Part shown: positions 37,001 through 46,500 of the stretch, one piece after another | Layout: each line of letters opens with the position of its first letter | Numbering within the stretch: the first letter of the stretch is position 1 | NCBI GenBank assembly: GCA_964510225.1 | Contig: CAZEAN010000006.1 | Location: forward strand, 1-64,000 | Length of the DNA stretch: 64,000 nt | DNA from: CAZEAN01 sp964510225 | Lineage (GTDB): Bacteria > Planctomycetota > Planctomycetia > Isosphaerales > Isosphaeraceae | Reading direction: 5' to 3' | The notes under the pieces: generated by a model | Databases searched by the model: none | What the model saw: the letters and a program-made list of their open reading frames with translations, nothing else | Told to the model about the DNA's origin: nothing | Made by a program: the position numbers and the translations under genes

Positions 37001-39965
37001 CATCGTAAGGTCCGAGAACAAACCCGGCTGGGAAGTTCTCCACCGAGCCAGCGACCGGAGTGATCCGGAAGCTTGGGCCTTCAGCGACGGGATTCGGAAC
37101 CGCATAGACGTCACCGATCCCAACCTGATCGACCGCCCCTTCACCGAGGACTGCGTTGGCGTTCTGATCCATCAGGTTGCCAAACTGGTCTTCGATCTCC
37201 GGATTAATCTGATAGCTGTATGTCCCGATCGAAGAGGTCGGCGCCACCCGGATCAAGAACCGACTAGCACCGAACGTCTGCTGTTCACCAAACGTCAACG
37301 AGGAGTCCGGATCGAAGAGTGGGACAATCTCGGTAACGGGGATTGAGGCACCACCGGTGTTGAGTTCGGTGGTGTCTCGGAAGAAGACTTGGATGTCATC
37401 CAGCCCGAATGTGGAGGCGTTGATCGGACGGTCGAAAGTGACGGTGAAACCATTGAAGATCGGCGTTCCGTCGGTCTCTTCGAGGTTGTTGAACGGGATC
37501 AACGTGCCATTGCTGAGGGCTGTTTCGAGGCCGGACTCGATTGGCCCCATCGTACTCTCGATGATCCGAGGACCACCCGCGGTTACTGCCGTATTCCCAA
37601 GGATTTCGAGGAGCTGGAAACCTTCATCGCCGTCGTTCCCAACACCACCATAATTTTCATTGCCGTTCCAGATCCCTCGGATCACACCACCCGTCGCGAC
37701 GATCGACGGTGCAAAGAGCGTGTCAAGCAAGACGGGATCGCTCGGAACACCGGCGCCAGTCGAGACATTATCGGGGAGTGGTCCAGCGACAATCGACTCG
37801 CCCGTGATCGCGTCGACGACAGTCCGTTGGGTGTTCAAGAACGTTGAGGGACTGAATGTTTCGCCACCGTCAATACTGGTGGTTATCGCCACCGAGGTCC
37901 GGACCCGGCTCGCGTCGTGTCTGGTGTCCCGATAGCTGACGACGACTGTCCCTGTCTCTTGGTCAACAGTGATGTCCGGGTTGAACTGAGGCCGACCATC
38001 AACAATCGGAGGGGAAGCGCTGTAAAAACCTTCGGAGAAGCCATCAAACTCGGCACGATCGTCATTTAGAGGATTTAAGCTATCGAACTGGTTGACCCAA
38101 GTTAGACCACCGTCCTCGGAGTAGGCGAAGTGGATGTCGGTGTTGTCTGGAGAGTTCGGTGTACCGAAGAGGAAGTCGTTATCAACGAAATCAACCCAAG
38201 CCGCGTAGATCCGTCCTTGACTGGGGTTGAGGATCCCGATGGTGTTGTCTGCAGCGATCACTGGATCAGAACCGATCCCTGTCGGCAACACAAACGAGAA
38301 ACCAGTCTTTGCGGTGCCGAAGGTTCCCCCGAAGGTCGCGGGGTCTGTATCAAAGACGGCTGAAGTCGCGATTGTGGTGTCGATCCCAGCACTCAACCCG
38401 GAAGCAATCGTGAGTGTTGCGTCATTGAGAAACTGGACTGGACCGTTGTCATCGTTGTTGTCATTGATCTCGAGCGTCCAGTTTCCAGCGATCTCCCCGG
38501 CGGTCAGGCCATCATATTGGTTGAAGCCACCGTTGCTGCCAGGTCCCCCGATCTGAGAGACAGGACGGAAGCTCCCAACGAATGGGTTGGCGTTTGCGTT
38601 ACCACCATTACCATCGGGATCGAGGATGTTGAGGGTCGCTTCGCTATCGAAGGTGGTGCCGAGTTCAAATCCGTTGACAATACCCAGATTGGCTCCGGTC
38701 AATGTTCCCACGTTCACCAATCCGATCGAAGGAAGGCCGCTACCAGCTGGCGGGACCAACGTGATCGAGAGTTGATCGGTGTTCGGGTGGGTCAGTGAGA
38801 GCGTGACTTCAATGTCACCGACCGTCGTAAAATCGGTGTCGGTAATGTTAACTGGGATCGGGAACGAAGTCGTTCCATTATCGTTGATCCCACCACTCGT
38901 GCTAAAGCTCTCCACAACGCCACCATCGATAATCCGATCAGAACGGATCCGAGTAAAAGGTGGGTCGTTGTTCGCCAACGTACCTTCGTCAGACCAGATC
39001 GCCGTGACCTGCCCTGGAGCGACTCGATTGTCGAGGGTACCTTGGCTGACAGTGAGTCCTCCGAACGAGTTGTTCCGCTGAGTCCCCGAGTTCCCACCAT
39101 CGTTTAAGACGATCGGACCTGAGAAAGTCTCGCCACCGTCCGAGGAAGCCCGGACCACAATCCGGTGGGGGTTGAAGAATGTGGTGTCGGTCAACAACGC
39201 GGGAGGTGCGTCGTTGGTCTGGAGCGCGACGTAGACGTTCCCGGAGTTCGGGTTTTCTAAGGTCACGCCCGTGTCCGGATCCGTGAAGACCGGCAGAGTC
39301 GTGTCCACCGCGAGTCCGTAGCGGAGCGAACGATTCAAGACAGTCCCGACTTCCTGCTCAATGATCGTCGGCCCAGTCCCACTCGGATTGGTTGGGATCG
39401 CGATCGGTGTCGGACCACTGAAGTCGAACTTATTCAGAACGATCGCAGAGCTTCCTGCACCATCGATCAACCCAACGTTGTCGTCTTGTTGGCTCAGCAC
39501 ATAGAAGTTGTCGTCTCGGTCAAACTCCAAACCGAAGACCGTGACTCCCGTGTAAGAAACAGTCGGATCAGTAGTGTTTGGATCAGCGAGCCGGGTCGAT
39601 GGGGTGAATCGGATCCAATTGGCTCCACCGTCGGTCGAAAAAGCCCCTTCGGCAAGGACCTGGTTGTCGCTGGTAATCAGGTCATCGGAACGGGTCCAAA
39701 CGCTGACCAGCCGATTGGGGTCGTTGGGACTAGCCGCGAGAATCGGCGTGTCCTGGTCGCCTCGGGAATTGGCAACGATATCAGCAAACGGTGATACGAC
39801 CTCCGGTGTCGGTGCGGTCGCGAGCAGCGTCCTTGGCTCCAGGGACTCAAGCATCTGAACCGTCGTCCGTCGACGATCTGTGCGGTTCCGTTGCGAGTCC
39901 TGTTGCAGTCGGTTCCGGCCGTCGCGACCGGGACGGGTTGTCACCTCTCGGGAATCCGGACGCAT
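28068..39965 (-). CDS. Giant LEPR-x-LL surface protein with Asp-box, P-domain, Ig-like and FG-GAP repeats
   Basis: A 3965-aa secreted protein. The Arg-rich N-terminus and LESLEPRTLLA at about residues 39-49 form the planctomycete LEPR-x-LL export region. Sialidase-type Asp boxes follow (SEDGGLTW about 617, SVDGGQTW about 1815, TKDRGFNW about 2017, TVNQGRTW about 2467, SLDQGATW about 2647). Five proprotein-convertase P-type beta domains end in NWTLEI, RTWMLQV, GTWMLEI, GVWQLEV and DWTLRV (about 497, 1212, 1455, 1620, 2993). About four Ig-like repeats (3077-3520) and five FG-GAP/EF-like loops (FDGDGRADIAVFRPD type, 3560-3800) follow. No catalytic protease or sialidase residues are evident, and there is no PEP-CTERM tail. 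The start is ATG 39965 with GAGG six bases upstream. It is likely a Ca-dependent matrix or adhesion protein. Confidence 0.92.
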   Translation of the reverse strand: MRPDSREVTTRPGRDGRNRLQQDSQRNRTDRRRTTVQMLESLEPRTLLATAPTPEVVSPFADIVANSRGDQDTPILAASPNDPNRLVSVWTRSDDLITSDNQVLAEGAFSTDGGANWIRFTPSTRLADPNTTDPTVSYTGVTVFGLEFDRDDNFYVLSQQDDNVGLIDGAGSSAIVLNKFDFSGPTPIAIPTNPSGTGPTIIEQEVGTVLNRSLRYGLAVDTTLPVFTDPDTGVTLENPNSGNVYVALQTNDAPPALLTDTTFFNPHRIVVRASSDGGETFSGPIVLNDGGNSGTQRNNSFGGLTVSQGTLDNRVAPGQVTAIWSDEGTLANNDPPFTRIRSDRIIDGGVVESFSTSGGINDNGTTSFPIPVNITDTDFTTVGDIEVTLSLTHPNTDQLSITLVPPAGSGLPSIGLVNVGTLTGANLGIVNGFELGTTFDSEATLNILDPDGNGGNANANPFVGSFRPVSQIGGPGSNGGFNQYDGLTAGEIAGNWTLEINDNNDDNGPVQFLNDATLTIASGLSAGIDTTIATSAVFDTDPATFGGTFGTAKTGFSFVLPTGIGSDPVIAADNTIGILNPSQGRIYAAWVDFVDNDFLFGTPNSPDNTDIHFAYSEDGGLTWVNQFDSLNPLNDDRAEFDGFSEGFYSASPPIVDGRPQFNPDITVDQETGTVVVSYRDTRHDASRVRTSVAITTSIDGGETFSPSTFLNTQRTVVDAITGESIVAGPLPDNVSTGAGVPSDPVLLDTLFAPSIVATGGVIRGIWNGNENYGGVGNDGDEGFQLLEILGNTAVTAGGPRIIESTMGPIESGLETALSNGTLIPFNNLEETDGTPIFNGFTVTFDRPINASTFGLDDIQVFFRDTTELNTGGASIPVTEIVPLFDPDSSLTFGEQQTFGASRFLIRVAPTSSIGTYSYQINPEIEDQFGNLMDQNANAVLGEGAVDQVGIGDVYAVPNPVAEGPSFRITPVAGSVENFPAGFVLGPYDVGSLPIILNGPIVEEVTVPGENPGDVLAVDRKVDAIDLTFDRAMIAETFTPEDVIRIDGPSGPIAQKMINPDNSVTVPVEVHALFPSTDPAGTIPDNPNVSLVSNLVIPENLGDFTIADLDVRIDLLSPRSADLTIALIAPHSGLDPIVLANGVGGARGQDFQGTTFDDGGLLFGDPLGRSKQIPSINEGVSPFEGRFAPVDSLSVLNGLPLVASNTVGGRTWMLQVTDQNGNNLPEGEVQQLLDWSLAVRAEENPTSPNPALADHFRLTFYALAIDSETNAEVFVPDVQELSGTYSAVLSSEIVSSRGDLLDTDRDAGLDRLREFDPTVTTVVDTGSSTVLFDASLPGGLVIPDAIDANTPSVTTVPIVVRDEFFIEDLNVVVDLTHPDLGDVTLTLIAPDGTRVTLFNPDALNVPGANALNTVFDDQASTFIGDGGPPFFGSFRPVQPISGATTDEAGNPIQVNGTWMLEIVDAEPGPSTVGDAVLSRFALLFEKSMIGTVVAEADPLILPAAILDPIDLNTPTVTTIPLTVTENFLIGDLNLSVALTHPDVRNLTVALIGPDGSRSVLFSPDVFEFPGTGTSLEILFDDEAGSFIGSVGFDLLGRFRPQDQLSKTIVDIEGNPKRSAGVWQLEVTNPGPIGASIQSAVTEFTLTFQRPILGSGLGEEVADQATPSFRIFTMDREDSLSTTQWTAVGPAAIGADLSDADDDGIAELDGVTGAGRVTAIAVDPSDPSGNTVYVGGDGGGVWRTRNFLTTDPEGPTWIPLTDFGSNLSINIGTIAIVPRNDDPEQSIILAGTGNGSDLGSFDGLDQTSTGVGFLRSVDGGQTWDLLDSTVNVDPVTGEILPINSTLRDRNFVGDAIFKIVGDPTPTIDGGFTIFAAVTGANGGLYRSFNAGGVWEKISDDTIHGTEATDVILDPFSADSETGMLDRLYVGFRTSGIFLGTSQGDSLINQLTGGLGNSNRQDPITQVGIPVNNAGAPPIGGRYTLAMPAPTGIAAQDLSYADWLYAAGVDASGDAALFLTKDRGFNWTQIQLPLTAAGDNVLNLIPSNDVGLPDVYDDLSGNSLLTSTSAEENLVLAVDPSNPEIVYLGAEDLIRVDTTLVHDAHALINVDASSNNPSLEAGLNNTASSGAIFEDLSLVSTPFERLNPLSFFSPFTQDLRTFDFFIDSDGQVVNQAVNLARNPILPLAANATFTVNNITSFSNTGANATWTPAFDGALGDLVESDTTAPTQNFQVLLTMPDPVTGGTRLMTGTNHGIYTIAERDGTAIESIGNQVSPTGQRHGNLQIAQVHYGAVQPTDLAAQAASALFFATTNIVGFPASDPDILVNGQLARSDDEITNEFIIGAADGEAARGFGSGVATGQVDARSPLDPGLDQVGNAFEFKWPVAGGRLTDFLQLEGVVRPFGTELDLGRTVGLVRDINSGPLPDPQWPGVAPLVDTAIPFGNFAVNPINNDQLVISSAEGRLYRTVNQGRTWEIIGLPEVFGGTGFGSYAPALAFGAPDPGVQSPGSLDNFVYAGTVNGEVYVTFTGGGQAGQDWTNISAGLDGSSVLSIATNPQRGSFDAYAVTEEAVYYLPDASSPGASWINITGNLFSLTQQPFGNADLTEQAALNGELHSLAVDWRYLIPDANGTPRPVVYVSGFGGVFRSLDQGATWTSFPDNFSTGDPLDGTPGDDGHLPNVRVTDLDFGFGFIDPTNGRPISFDTTGADGIPGTVDDTVAVSPDVLLASTFGRGQFAIRIGPEVLETTVGLSSTLPDGPGGSDSGFDPNADGDDPTFNDLVTGVTTPVINGLGPISGFGSDVMVTLFDLTDPTDVRIIGGFNPDDPEASALAPSIRQIAQDAGRTDASGQFIHREAHLIGSTIPAEEPLAIPDDGVLEDSITVGSTVIGEDGFEITLPDNATVEDLDVIVSIDHSRVGDLRLTLVGPDGTEVPLAIQVGGVRDGFDMVAFDDSGALPINLDLPPSDNLEAPFAARFKPQGDLSAFRGRIAQGDWTLRVEDLATGETGTLNDWSLSLQTSSSRLLPGLRVAPGHFRTDGSTDGLITLGIQAVNEAGTLGNMVEFQFTLDTIPPDATPTVDLQASSDTDFPPFFSNDDNYTAVSTPTFDITGVEPNNILILFRDDAIANIVTADLVGGTVSVTDPGPNDDGVEDGTYIYSARQIDQAGNQSEVGGTVEVTIDTVPPAEPSSIGLLPSDDTGVPGDGITSVVSPTFIGFLGLAPEELIAENLPLIQLVSVSGEVLGQARVEPGGAYAVTVGDFDGDGNIDDPDQPILDDDTFQVQTRAVDRAGNTGEPSETFILTIDTSPAPEITLGLSPVDDTGILDDNITAVTNPRLIGMTAGGLPVQLIDLDGSLTGVEGGLVGDPVIAQLNGMFTLQFPENLDDDVYQLAAQVTTAAGAINLSAPLTLTIDTTPPDSDVDLALAPESDTGIIGDGITSIRRPFLIGNTDPNATVEIIGPDGAILASGPADDQGMFRLQLAQELVNGSISLRAQVVDPAGNVGAPSDPLLLQIVAVLGDFGTITGSADLALYRGDSPTSSFLISQNEIGAFSVPLGLPTDIPVVGDFDGDGVNDPTVFRPESTSIPGASEWIIQGSRIGLQTIMFGGAGLDLPAPADYTGDGITDIAVFRPESDLVPGAAQWFILPSEGGPAFDVLFGAANGFDVPAPADFDGDGRADIAVFRPDSDLIPGASQWFILPSGPNPNYETTFDGFSVLFGQAGVDLPVPLDYDGDGVAEIAAYRPTTSQWFFIPSASNPSGFDDSIDGGFAITFGAPGDVPAPADYTGDGLADLAAYRQSIGQWTIRPSEGGSDQILNFGGADVDVPVLSPLSFRDPRADSVLTPVSAAASSFVLENLALPASSSTNLDLEGLALANAIDGFGSSENSLGTSSAGNATDSGSSEAFAVTRAGQLRWAQEQSTLNNNGSSDLENADGDSVGGDQRTAGGLRGWFQNLLERQRRGIGNHRS

Positions 39966-40471
39966 GGCTACCTCTTCACCTCTGATGGGCCCGAACCTTT
40001 GATACCACCACCACCTCGGCCGGGCCCGGCCGGGAGGCTCCCTCGTTCTCAATTGTTCGCAAGGATCCGATTCGGTCGACGTCGAAACGCCGCAGCGATG
40101 TCAGGTCAATTGTTGTCGTTCAATGAGGCGGCCAATCGGCGTGCAATCTCGCAAATATGCCGGCGCCTCGACTGCTCCGTCAAGCAATCCAGTAAACCAC
40201 TCCGCCCGCATCAATCGGCCTCTCCCCCACGACCGTCGCGACCGCCGAAACAAGGAACCAATTGCGCCCCTTGTTGCGCTCCTCGAGCGCACAATCCATA
40301 ATAACATCCTATGTTGCCTGTATGCAACACTGCACGCATTTTTTCCTTCGACTCCCACTATTGCTCCGAAGGTTGAGCATCTGCTCAAACCACGTTATCA
40401 ACCGCGCAGCAACAATGCCCGTCATTGCTTCTGAGGACACAAGGACGGGCAATCAGGATTGAGCCGAAAGT
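39966..40471. other. Intergenic region between the two giant genes
   Basis: No gene is seen in the 506 bp upstream of the 3965-codon gene. It holds the candidate promoter/operator at 40298-40329 and otherwise only a GC-rich leader of about 325 nt. Short open frames on both strands lack ribosome-binding sites and similarity. Confidence 0.5.
40298..40329 (-). promoter_or_regulatory. Candidate promoter overlapped by TGTTGC-N6-GCAACA operator
   Basis: On the minus strand TTGCAT (40327-40322) and TATTAT (40303-40298) are 18 bases apart; the -10 matches five of six consensus bases, the -35 is weak. The perfect palindrome TGTTGC-N6-GCAACA at 40312-40329 overlaps the -35. The same palindrome occurs twice (one copy with one mismatch) before the sugar transferase gene, suggesting shared control of EPS initiation and this surface protein. 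Confidence 0.5.
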
Positions 40472-40499
40472 GAGAGTCGTGAGCACTCTCACGACTCTC
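40472..40499 (-). terminator. Hairpin terminator after the 5283-codon giant gene
   Basis: A perfect 12-bp stem (40472-40483 with 40488-40499) and a 4-nt loop begin 19 bases after the stop codon on the minus strand. The following ACTTTCGGCTC is only moderately U-rich. Position and stability make it the likely end of this transcript, separating it from the next giant gene. Confidence 0.65.
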
Positions 40500-40518
40500 G
40501 TCACGAGCGTTGCAGACC

Positions 40519-43500
40519 TCAGTCGAGATCGGGGAAGAGATCGGTCAGATCGTCGAGAGCATCACCGATAACGTCATCGGAGGAAGCTCCATCTTGATCG
40601 TCCCGATCCTTATCGGTCCCGGAGTCAACGATTGGTGCTCCAAGGGATGATCCAGAGATTCCGAGATCGTCACTCTGGATCACTGGAGTTCGACTTGAGG
40701 AAGCTGCGAATGTCGAGGCCGAGGTCGCCAGATCGAAGGTCCCACCAGCGTTTGAACTGGTGTTCGATCCCGGAGCCCTCGAGACTCCAAGCCTCGGGTC
40801 TGTCATCCCAGTGGGGAGGCCGACCATCCGATTGATTAGCATCGCTGCGGTCTCGTTGTTCAGGACCGAGGCGGACGATGCGAGGATTGGGACACCCGGC
40901 TCTTCGGGGGTTACCGCGGCGATCCGGAACGCGAGTGGTGCCAGGAGTGGAACACCTCCGAGCGTACCGAAGTTGGTTGTTGTCACGTCGCTCGTAGCGA
41001 CCGGTCGGAACATCCATTCGCCGGACTCAGGATCGAAGACGGCGAGGTCGACCGCACCATCATTGTTGTAGTCCGCAGGAGCGGCGATGCTTCCAGAATC
41101 GCCGAAGGTGATTGGGAATCCAGATTCACCTGAAGGAAGAATGAACCAGTCCGAGGCCCCGAAGGTCAGATCGCTCTCAGAGCGGAAGGCAGCGATATCA
41201 GCGAAGCCATCGTCGTTGTAGTCGGCAACAACGGGCTGATCCATCCCGCCGCTGGCACCGAAGACGACGTCGAAGCCGCCCGTCTCAGGATTACTCGACG
41301 GTCGGACGAACCACTGAGCCGCACCGAGAATGAGGTCGCTGACTGGTCGGAAGGTTGCGATGTCTGCTTTGCCATCCCCATCGAAGTCAGCAGGGGCGGG
41401 GAGATCCATGCCACCTGCAGCACCGAAGGTGACTCGGAGAGCACCATCGGACGACTGGAGGATGAACCACTCAGCGGCACCTGGGATCAAGTCTGAATTG
41501 GCGCGGAAGGTTGCGATGTCTGTAACCCCATCCCCATCGTAGTCGGCAGGTGCCGGACGATCGAGGACACCAGGGGCACCGAAGAGGATTGTTCGGGTGT
41601 CACCGGTCGTGGAATCAATGATTGTCCACGCACTCGCATCGGCAATCCCGTCGTTGTTGGAATCAACGCTTGGGCTGAAGACCGCTGGGTCACTGATTCC
41701 ATCACCGTCGAAGTCACCTTCAACCGGGATGTCACCTGCACCACCGAGGAGGATCGTCTCGGCTTCATCGTCGGTCGATCGGAGGATCTCGAACCGTCCG
41801 GTTCCGGTCGTTTCGTCGAAGACGTAGATGGCGAGGTCAGTAATCCCGTCACCATCAAAGTCGGCCGGGGCTCGCTCCATTACTGGAACTTCATCCGGGG
41901 TGATTGTCACCTCAAGCGGGGCGCTTTCATCGCTAACATTCCCAGCGAGGTCGGTCTGTCGGACCGAGTAGAGAACATCACCATCCGCAACAGGCCCTTC
42001 GTCGGTTAAGACTCCCGGGCCTTGCTGAGTTCCGACAACAACCCCGTCTCGAAGGAGTTCGACCGTCGCATTAGCCTCGATGCCATCAACGCTGAAGCTC
42101 GGTGAGCGGTCAGAGGTGATGTTGTCGGTGTTGCTCGAACCGGTATCGCTGCCAGGGAGCAGATCGAGCCCGAACGGTTCGACAGGGGCTTCAGTATCGA
42201 TCGTCACAAAGAGAATCGGGCCGTCATTGCCGATCTCGCCGGAAGGTGAGACCGCTCGGGCCGAGATCCCGAAGACGCCGTTGGTCAAGGGGAGATCGAG
42301 CGTGATCGGTCCCGGACCAACCCGTTGGCCAACCACCGTTCCGCCAATCGAGAGTTCAGCCGTTTCTTCCTCAAGGAGGTCGGTGACATTGAAGATCGGT
42401 GTGGTGATATTGGTGATGTTATCGCTATTGCTGATCCCCGAGTCACTCCCTGCCTGGAGATCAAGAATCGGAAGGCTTATCGGTGGCAACGATTCGATTG
42501 TCACTTCTAGTGCCTCTCCAGGGCCACTGGCATTCCCGGCGAGGTCGGTCTGACGGAGACTGAAGTCAAACGTTCCACTCGGAAGCGGGTTGCTGACCGT
42601 AATTGGTCCTGGGCCGACCCGTTGAGCAATCGGCTCTCCGTTAAGGAGCAGTTCCACTGTCGCCAGGAGTTCGACACCGACGAATGCGTTAAACGTCGGG
42701 GTCGTGTCAGTCGTAACGTTGTCGGTGCTGTCAGGACCAGTGTCGCTAGCGGCTTGCAAATCTGGTGCAGCCGGTGGTGCGGCGTTTCGGTCAATCGTCA
42801 CCAACAAGGTAGCGCCGATGAGACCGGTGTTCCCAGCATCATCGACCAGTTGTAGGGCGTACGATCGTGAACCGTCGAGGACTGGGGTCTCATCAGTGAT
42901 CGTCCCCGGTCCGATTCGTTCCGCAACCACTTCACCGTCTCGGATCAAACGGACCGTGAGGTCAGCAGCGACGTCCGTGACCTCGAAGGTTGGAGTACCG
43001 TCTGCGGTGATGTTGTCTGTACTGCTGGATCCCGTATCACTGGCAGCGATGAGGTCGACGGATGGTGCCGTGGGGGGTTCAACACGATCGACCGTGACTT
43101 CAACGAGACCGAGATCGCTGACGTTTCCAGCAGGATCGGTCTGTTGGACGGTGTAGGTGAGCAACCCTTCAGGAACCAGGCCAGGATCGATTACTGAGGC
43201 GGTCCCATCCTGATTCGCGATCGTGCTCCCTACCAGAACCCCGTCTCGGAAGAGTTCGACCAGGGCCCCTGCCTCGATTGCATCGACATCGAAGGTCAGT
43301 TGGATCGCGTTGGTGAGCTGATCCTGATCGCTGCTTCCCGTGTCGCTCTCAGGTTGGAGTCGGAGGTTCGTCGGAGTTACCGGTGACGTGTTGTCGATCG
43401 TCACCGCAAGGGTTACCGACTGTCGGACCCCGAGATTTCCAGCGGCATCAACAGCGCGTGCTGTGTAGACGAAATCACCTTCGGGTACCAGAACGGGTGT

Positions 43501-46500
43501 CTCGTTCGTACCACCCGCTGGGAGGTTGACATCCTGGATCTGGCCGCTTCCAGGTTGATCGAGTCGGCCAACGACCTCGAAGTCGGCATCTGGTGCTCCT
43601 GCCGGTTTTCGGAGAAGCTCGACGAAGAAGCTCCCGCTGACCCCCGTAAGATTGAAGATCGGGTTACGATCGGCAGTGATGTTGTCGACCGTACTCCTGC
43701 CAGTGTCACTCGAGGCCACCAAGTCTGGGGTGTTCGGTGCAACTGCAGGACCGATGGTGTCAATAATCACTGAGACGGGGAGACTTTCGTCACTCTGATT
43801 CCCAGCTTGGTCGACGACGACTGCAAGGAAGAGCTGGGCTCCGTTTGAAAGTGGCGAGGAGGGATTGGTCGCGATCTCGACGATTCCAGAGGCATCAGCG
43901 GGAGCCGACTCACCGACGAGAGCACCACTCTGACGGATCAGTCGGACCCTTGAACCTTCCTCCACACCAGCGACCTGGAACGTCGGGGTCGTGTCCGAGG
44001 TGATGTTGTCGGTATCGCTGAACCCCGTATCACTTTCAGATGTCAGCGTGGGGGCATCCGCGATCGGCGGGGCTATGTTGTCGATCGTGATCGTCGTCGG
44101 AGCACTTGTTTCACCGAAGATCACTCCCGTGAAGCTCTGCTCCGCGACATAGTCGAAGAGACCATCGACAAAGGTAGGGCCGGGATCGGCGAGCAAGATC
44201 TCACCGTTCGCATCAGCGATACCTTGGGCAATCTCGACAAAGTTCGACGCTCCAGCAGGACTCCGGAGAAGTCGAACTGTGAATCCTGGTTGAGCACCAG
44301 CGATCAAGAACGTCGGAAGCTGATTCACGCTCGCTTGTGTGACATCGTCGGTGTTGTCCCTACCTGTGTCAGTGGCAGCGATCAGGTCAGGAGGAAGTGG
44401 TGCAGGAGGCCTGATGTCGACCACAAGGCCGTCGCTGAGAACACTGATGTTCCCCGCAAGGTCCTCTTGAACCGCTTCGTAGGTGTGAGGACCGTCGGGT
44501 ACCCCATCGGGGATGAGGTCACCATCCACATCATCACCAGGATCGGTCAAGTTCACCGTTCCACCGAACTCGTCAGCAGTCACTTCAGCGACAATGACGC
44601 CGTCGCGGATCAGTCGGACGATCGCAAACGGCTCGACACCGGAGATTTCGAAGGTCGGGGTTCCGTCGTTGGTGATGTTATCGTCAGGGATCCCGGTGTC
44701 ACTGCTTTCCAAGAGATCGGGAGCATTAGGAGCATCGACCATCGTGTCGATTGTCAGCGTGATCGGATCGCTGTCGAGACTGACGTTTCCAGCAGTATCG
44801 ATCTGGCGGACAACATATTCGTAGTCGCCGTCAGCAAGAACTGTCGGATCGTTCAAGAACACAGTACCGCCGGCGGTGTCGGCAGTCAGTTCGAGAACCA
44901 TTACTCCGTCACGGAAGAGCTGGACAGTCGCATTCCCTTCAATCTCAGAGATCGAGAGTGTCGGGGTGGTGTCAAAGGTGATGTTGTCAGTATCGTCTCG
45001 ACCGGTATCACTGTCTTCAAGACCAAGACCAGGCCCTTCGGCACCGATCAGATCGAGACCAGCGGGAGTGACGATCCCATCATCAAGGGTGACGGTCAAG
45101 GATGGGCTAACCGGACCGATATTCCCAGCAAGGTCGACTTGGACCACGGAGAAATCATAGGTTCCCGGTCCGAATGGGCTCGAGACCGTAACTTCCAGTG
45201 TTCCGCCAAATTCGTCCGCCATGTTCCGACCGACCTCGGCTTCGATCTCGATCGAGAAGCCGGTGATCTGACCCACATCGGCGCCAAGAACTCGATCGCT
45301 CGCTTCGAGTGACCAGGTCCCGTTCGGTGCTGTTCCGAGCAACGCCGAGAGCGGCATCGATGGGAGGAACGATCCTGTGTAAGGAGCAGCCCCAGTACTC
45401 AAGTCCCCTGCTGCTTGATCGTCGAAGACAGTGTCAATGAAGGAAGTCCCGGAAGCATCCCCAACTGCGACGAGCGGAATCCGAGTCCCGTCCGGTGCAA
45501 CTAAATTCAACTCCAATTCGCCGAGTTCGAGCGTCTCGGTGGCTGTAGGGTCTACTTCCACCGAGAGGGTGACGTTCAGATCACGGATCAACGCATCGAC
45601 TGGGAAGGAGTCAACGGTGATCGAAACAACCCCCGGTGTTTCAGTGAGGTCGTTCGGATCGTCAAACGGGATCGTGACTGGGAAGGCTGTCGGATCGGCC
45701 CCGAAGGTCTCGGTGACGGTTAGGATCACCGTCGCGTCCGGTTCGACGTCCAGGAGTTCAAACGTCGGAGTCGTGTCGGCGGTGATGTTGTCGTCGTCGG
45801 CGATCCCAGTATCGCTCGATGGGACCAAATCAGGAGTACCGAGGGCAGCCGGGGCGACCGTATCAATCAGGACGCCCAACTGAAGACTGAATGCTCCACC
45901 AGCCCGTCGTGCGGCGTAGTTGTAGGTCCCGTCTGCGAGCGGCGTCGCCTCAGTGATCGTCCCTGCTCCGGTGATCGAACCAACAAGGACGAAATTGCTC
46001 GATGGCGACCCAGCCGGCTTCCGGAAGAGTTCGATCAGTTGACCGTCGATCCCGTTGAGGAGGAAGGTCGGTGTGTTGTCCATCGTCACATTGTCGGTGT
46101 CGAAGACGAGTGCATCGCTCGGACCGGTATCGCTGTCTTCGAAACCGAGGCCGACTCCTTCAGCACCGAGGAGGTCTGGGACATCGGCGTTCGTCGACGG
46201 ATCATCGTCAGTGACGGTGATTTCGAGCCCTGGACTATCAGCACTCACATTCCCAGCCCGATCGATCTGACGGACTGTGTAAATGAAGATACCGTCAGGG
46301 AGGCTTCCAGGATCGGTCAGCGTCGCGAAGGTTTCAGTGACCCCGATGACTTCATCAACGACCAACCCATCGCGGAGCAACTGGACCGTACTATCGACCA
46401 CGAGTCCGGTAAGGTCAAATGTCGGAGATCGATCGCCGGTGACGTTATCGAAGTTGCTGGAGCCGGTGTCGCTGAGGATAACCAAGTCTGGCTGATCCGC

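Noticed and set aside
28068..39965. Sialidase or subtilisin-type protease activity for the giant proteins, suggested by Asp boxes and P-domains
   Set aside because: No sialidase Arg triad or FRIP motif and no Ser-protease catalytic motifs were seen. Asp boxes and P-type domains occur as structural repeats in many secreted proteins.
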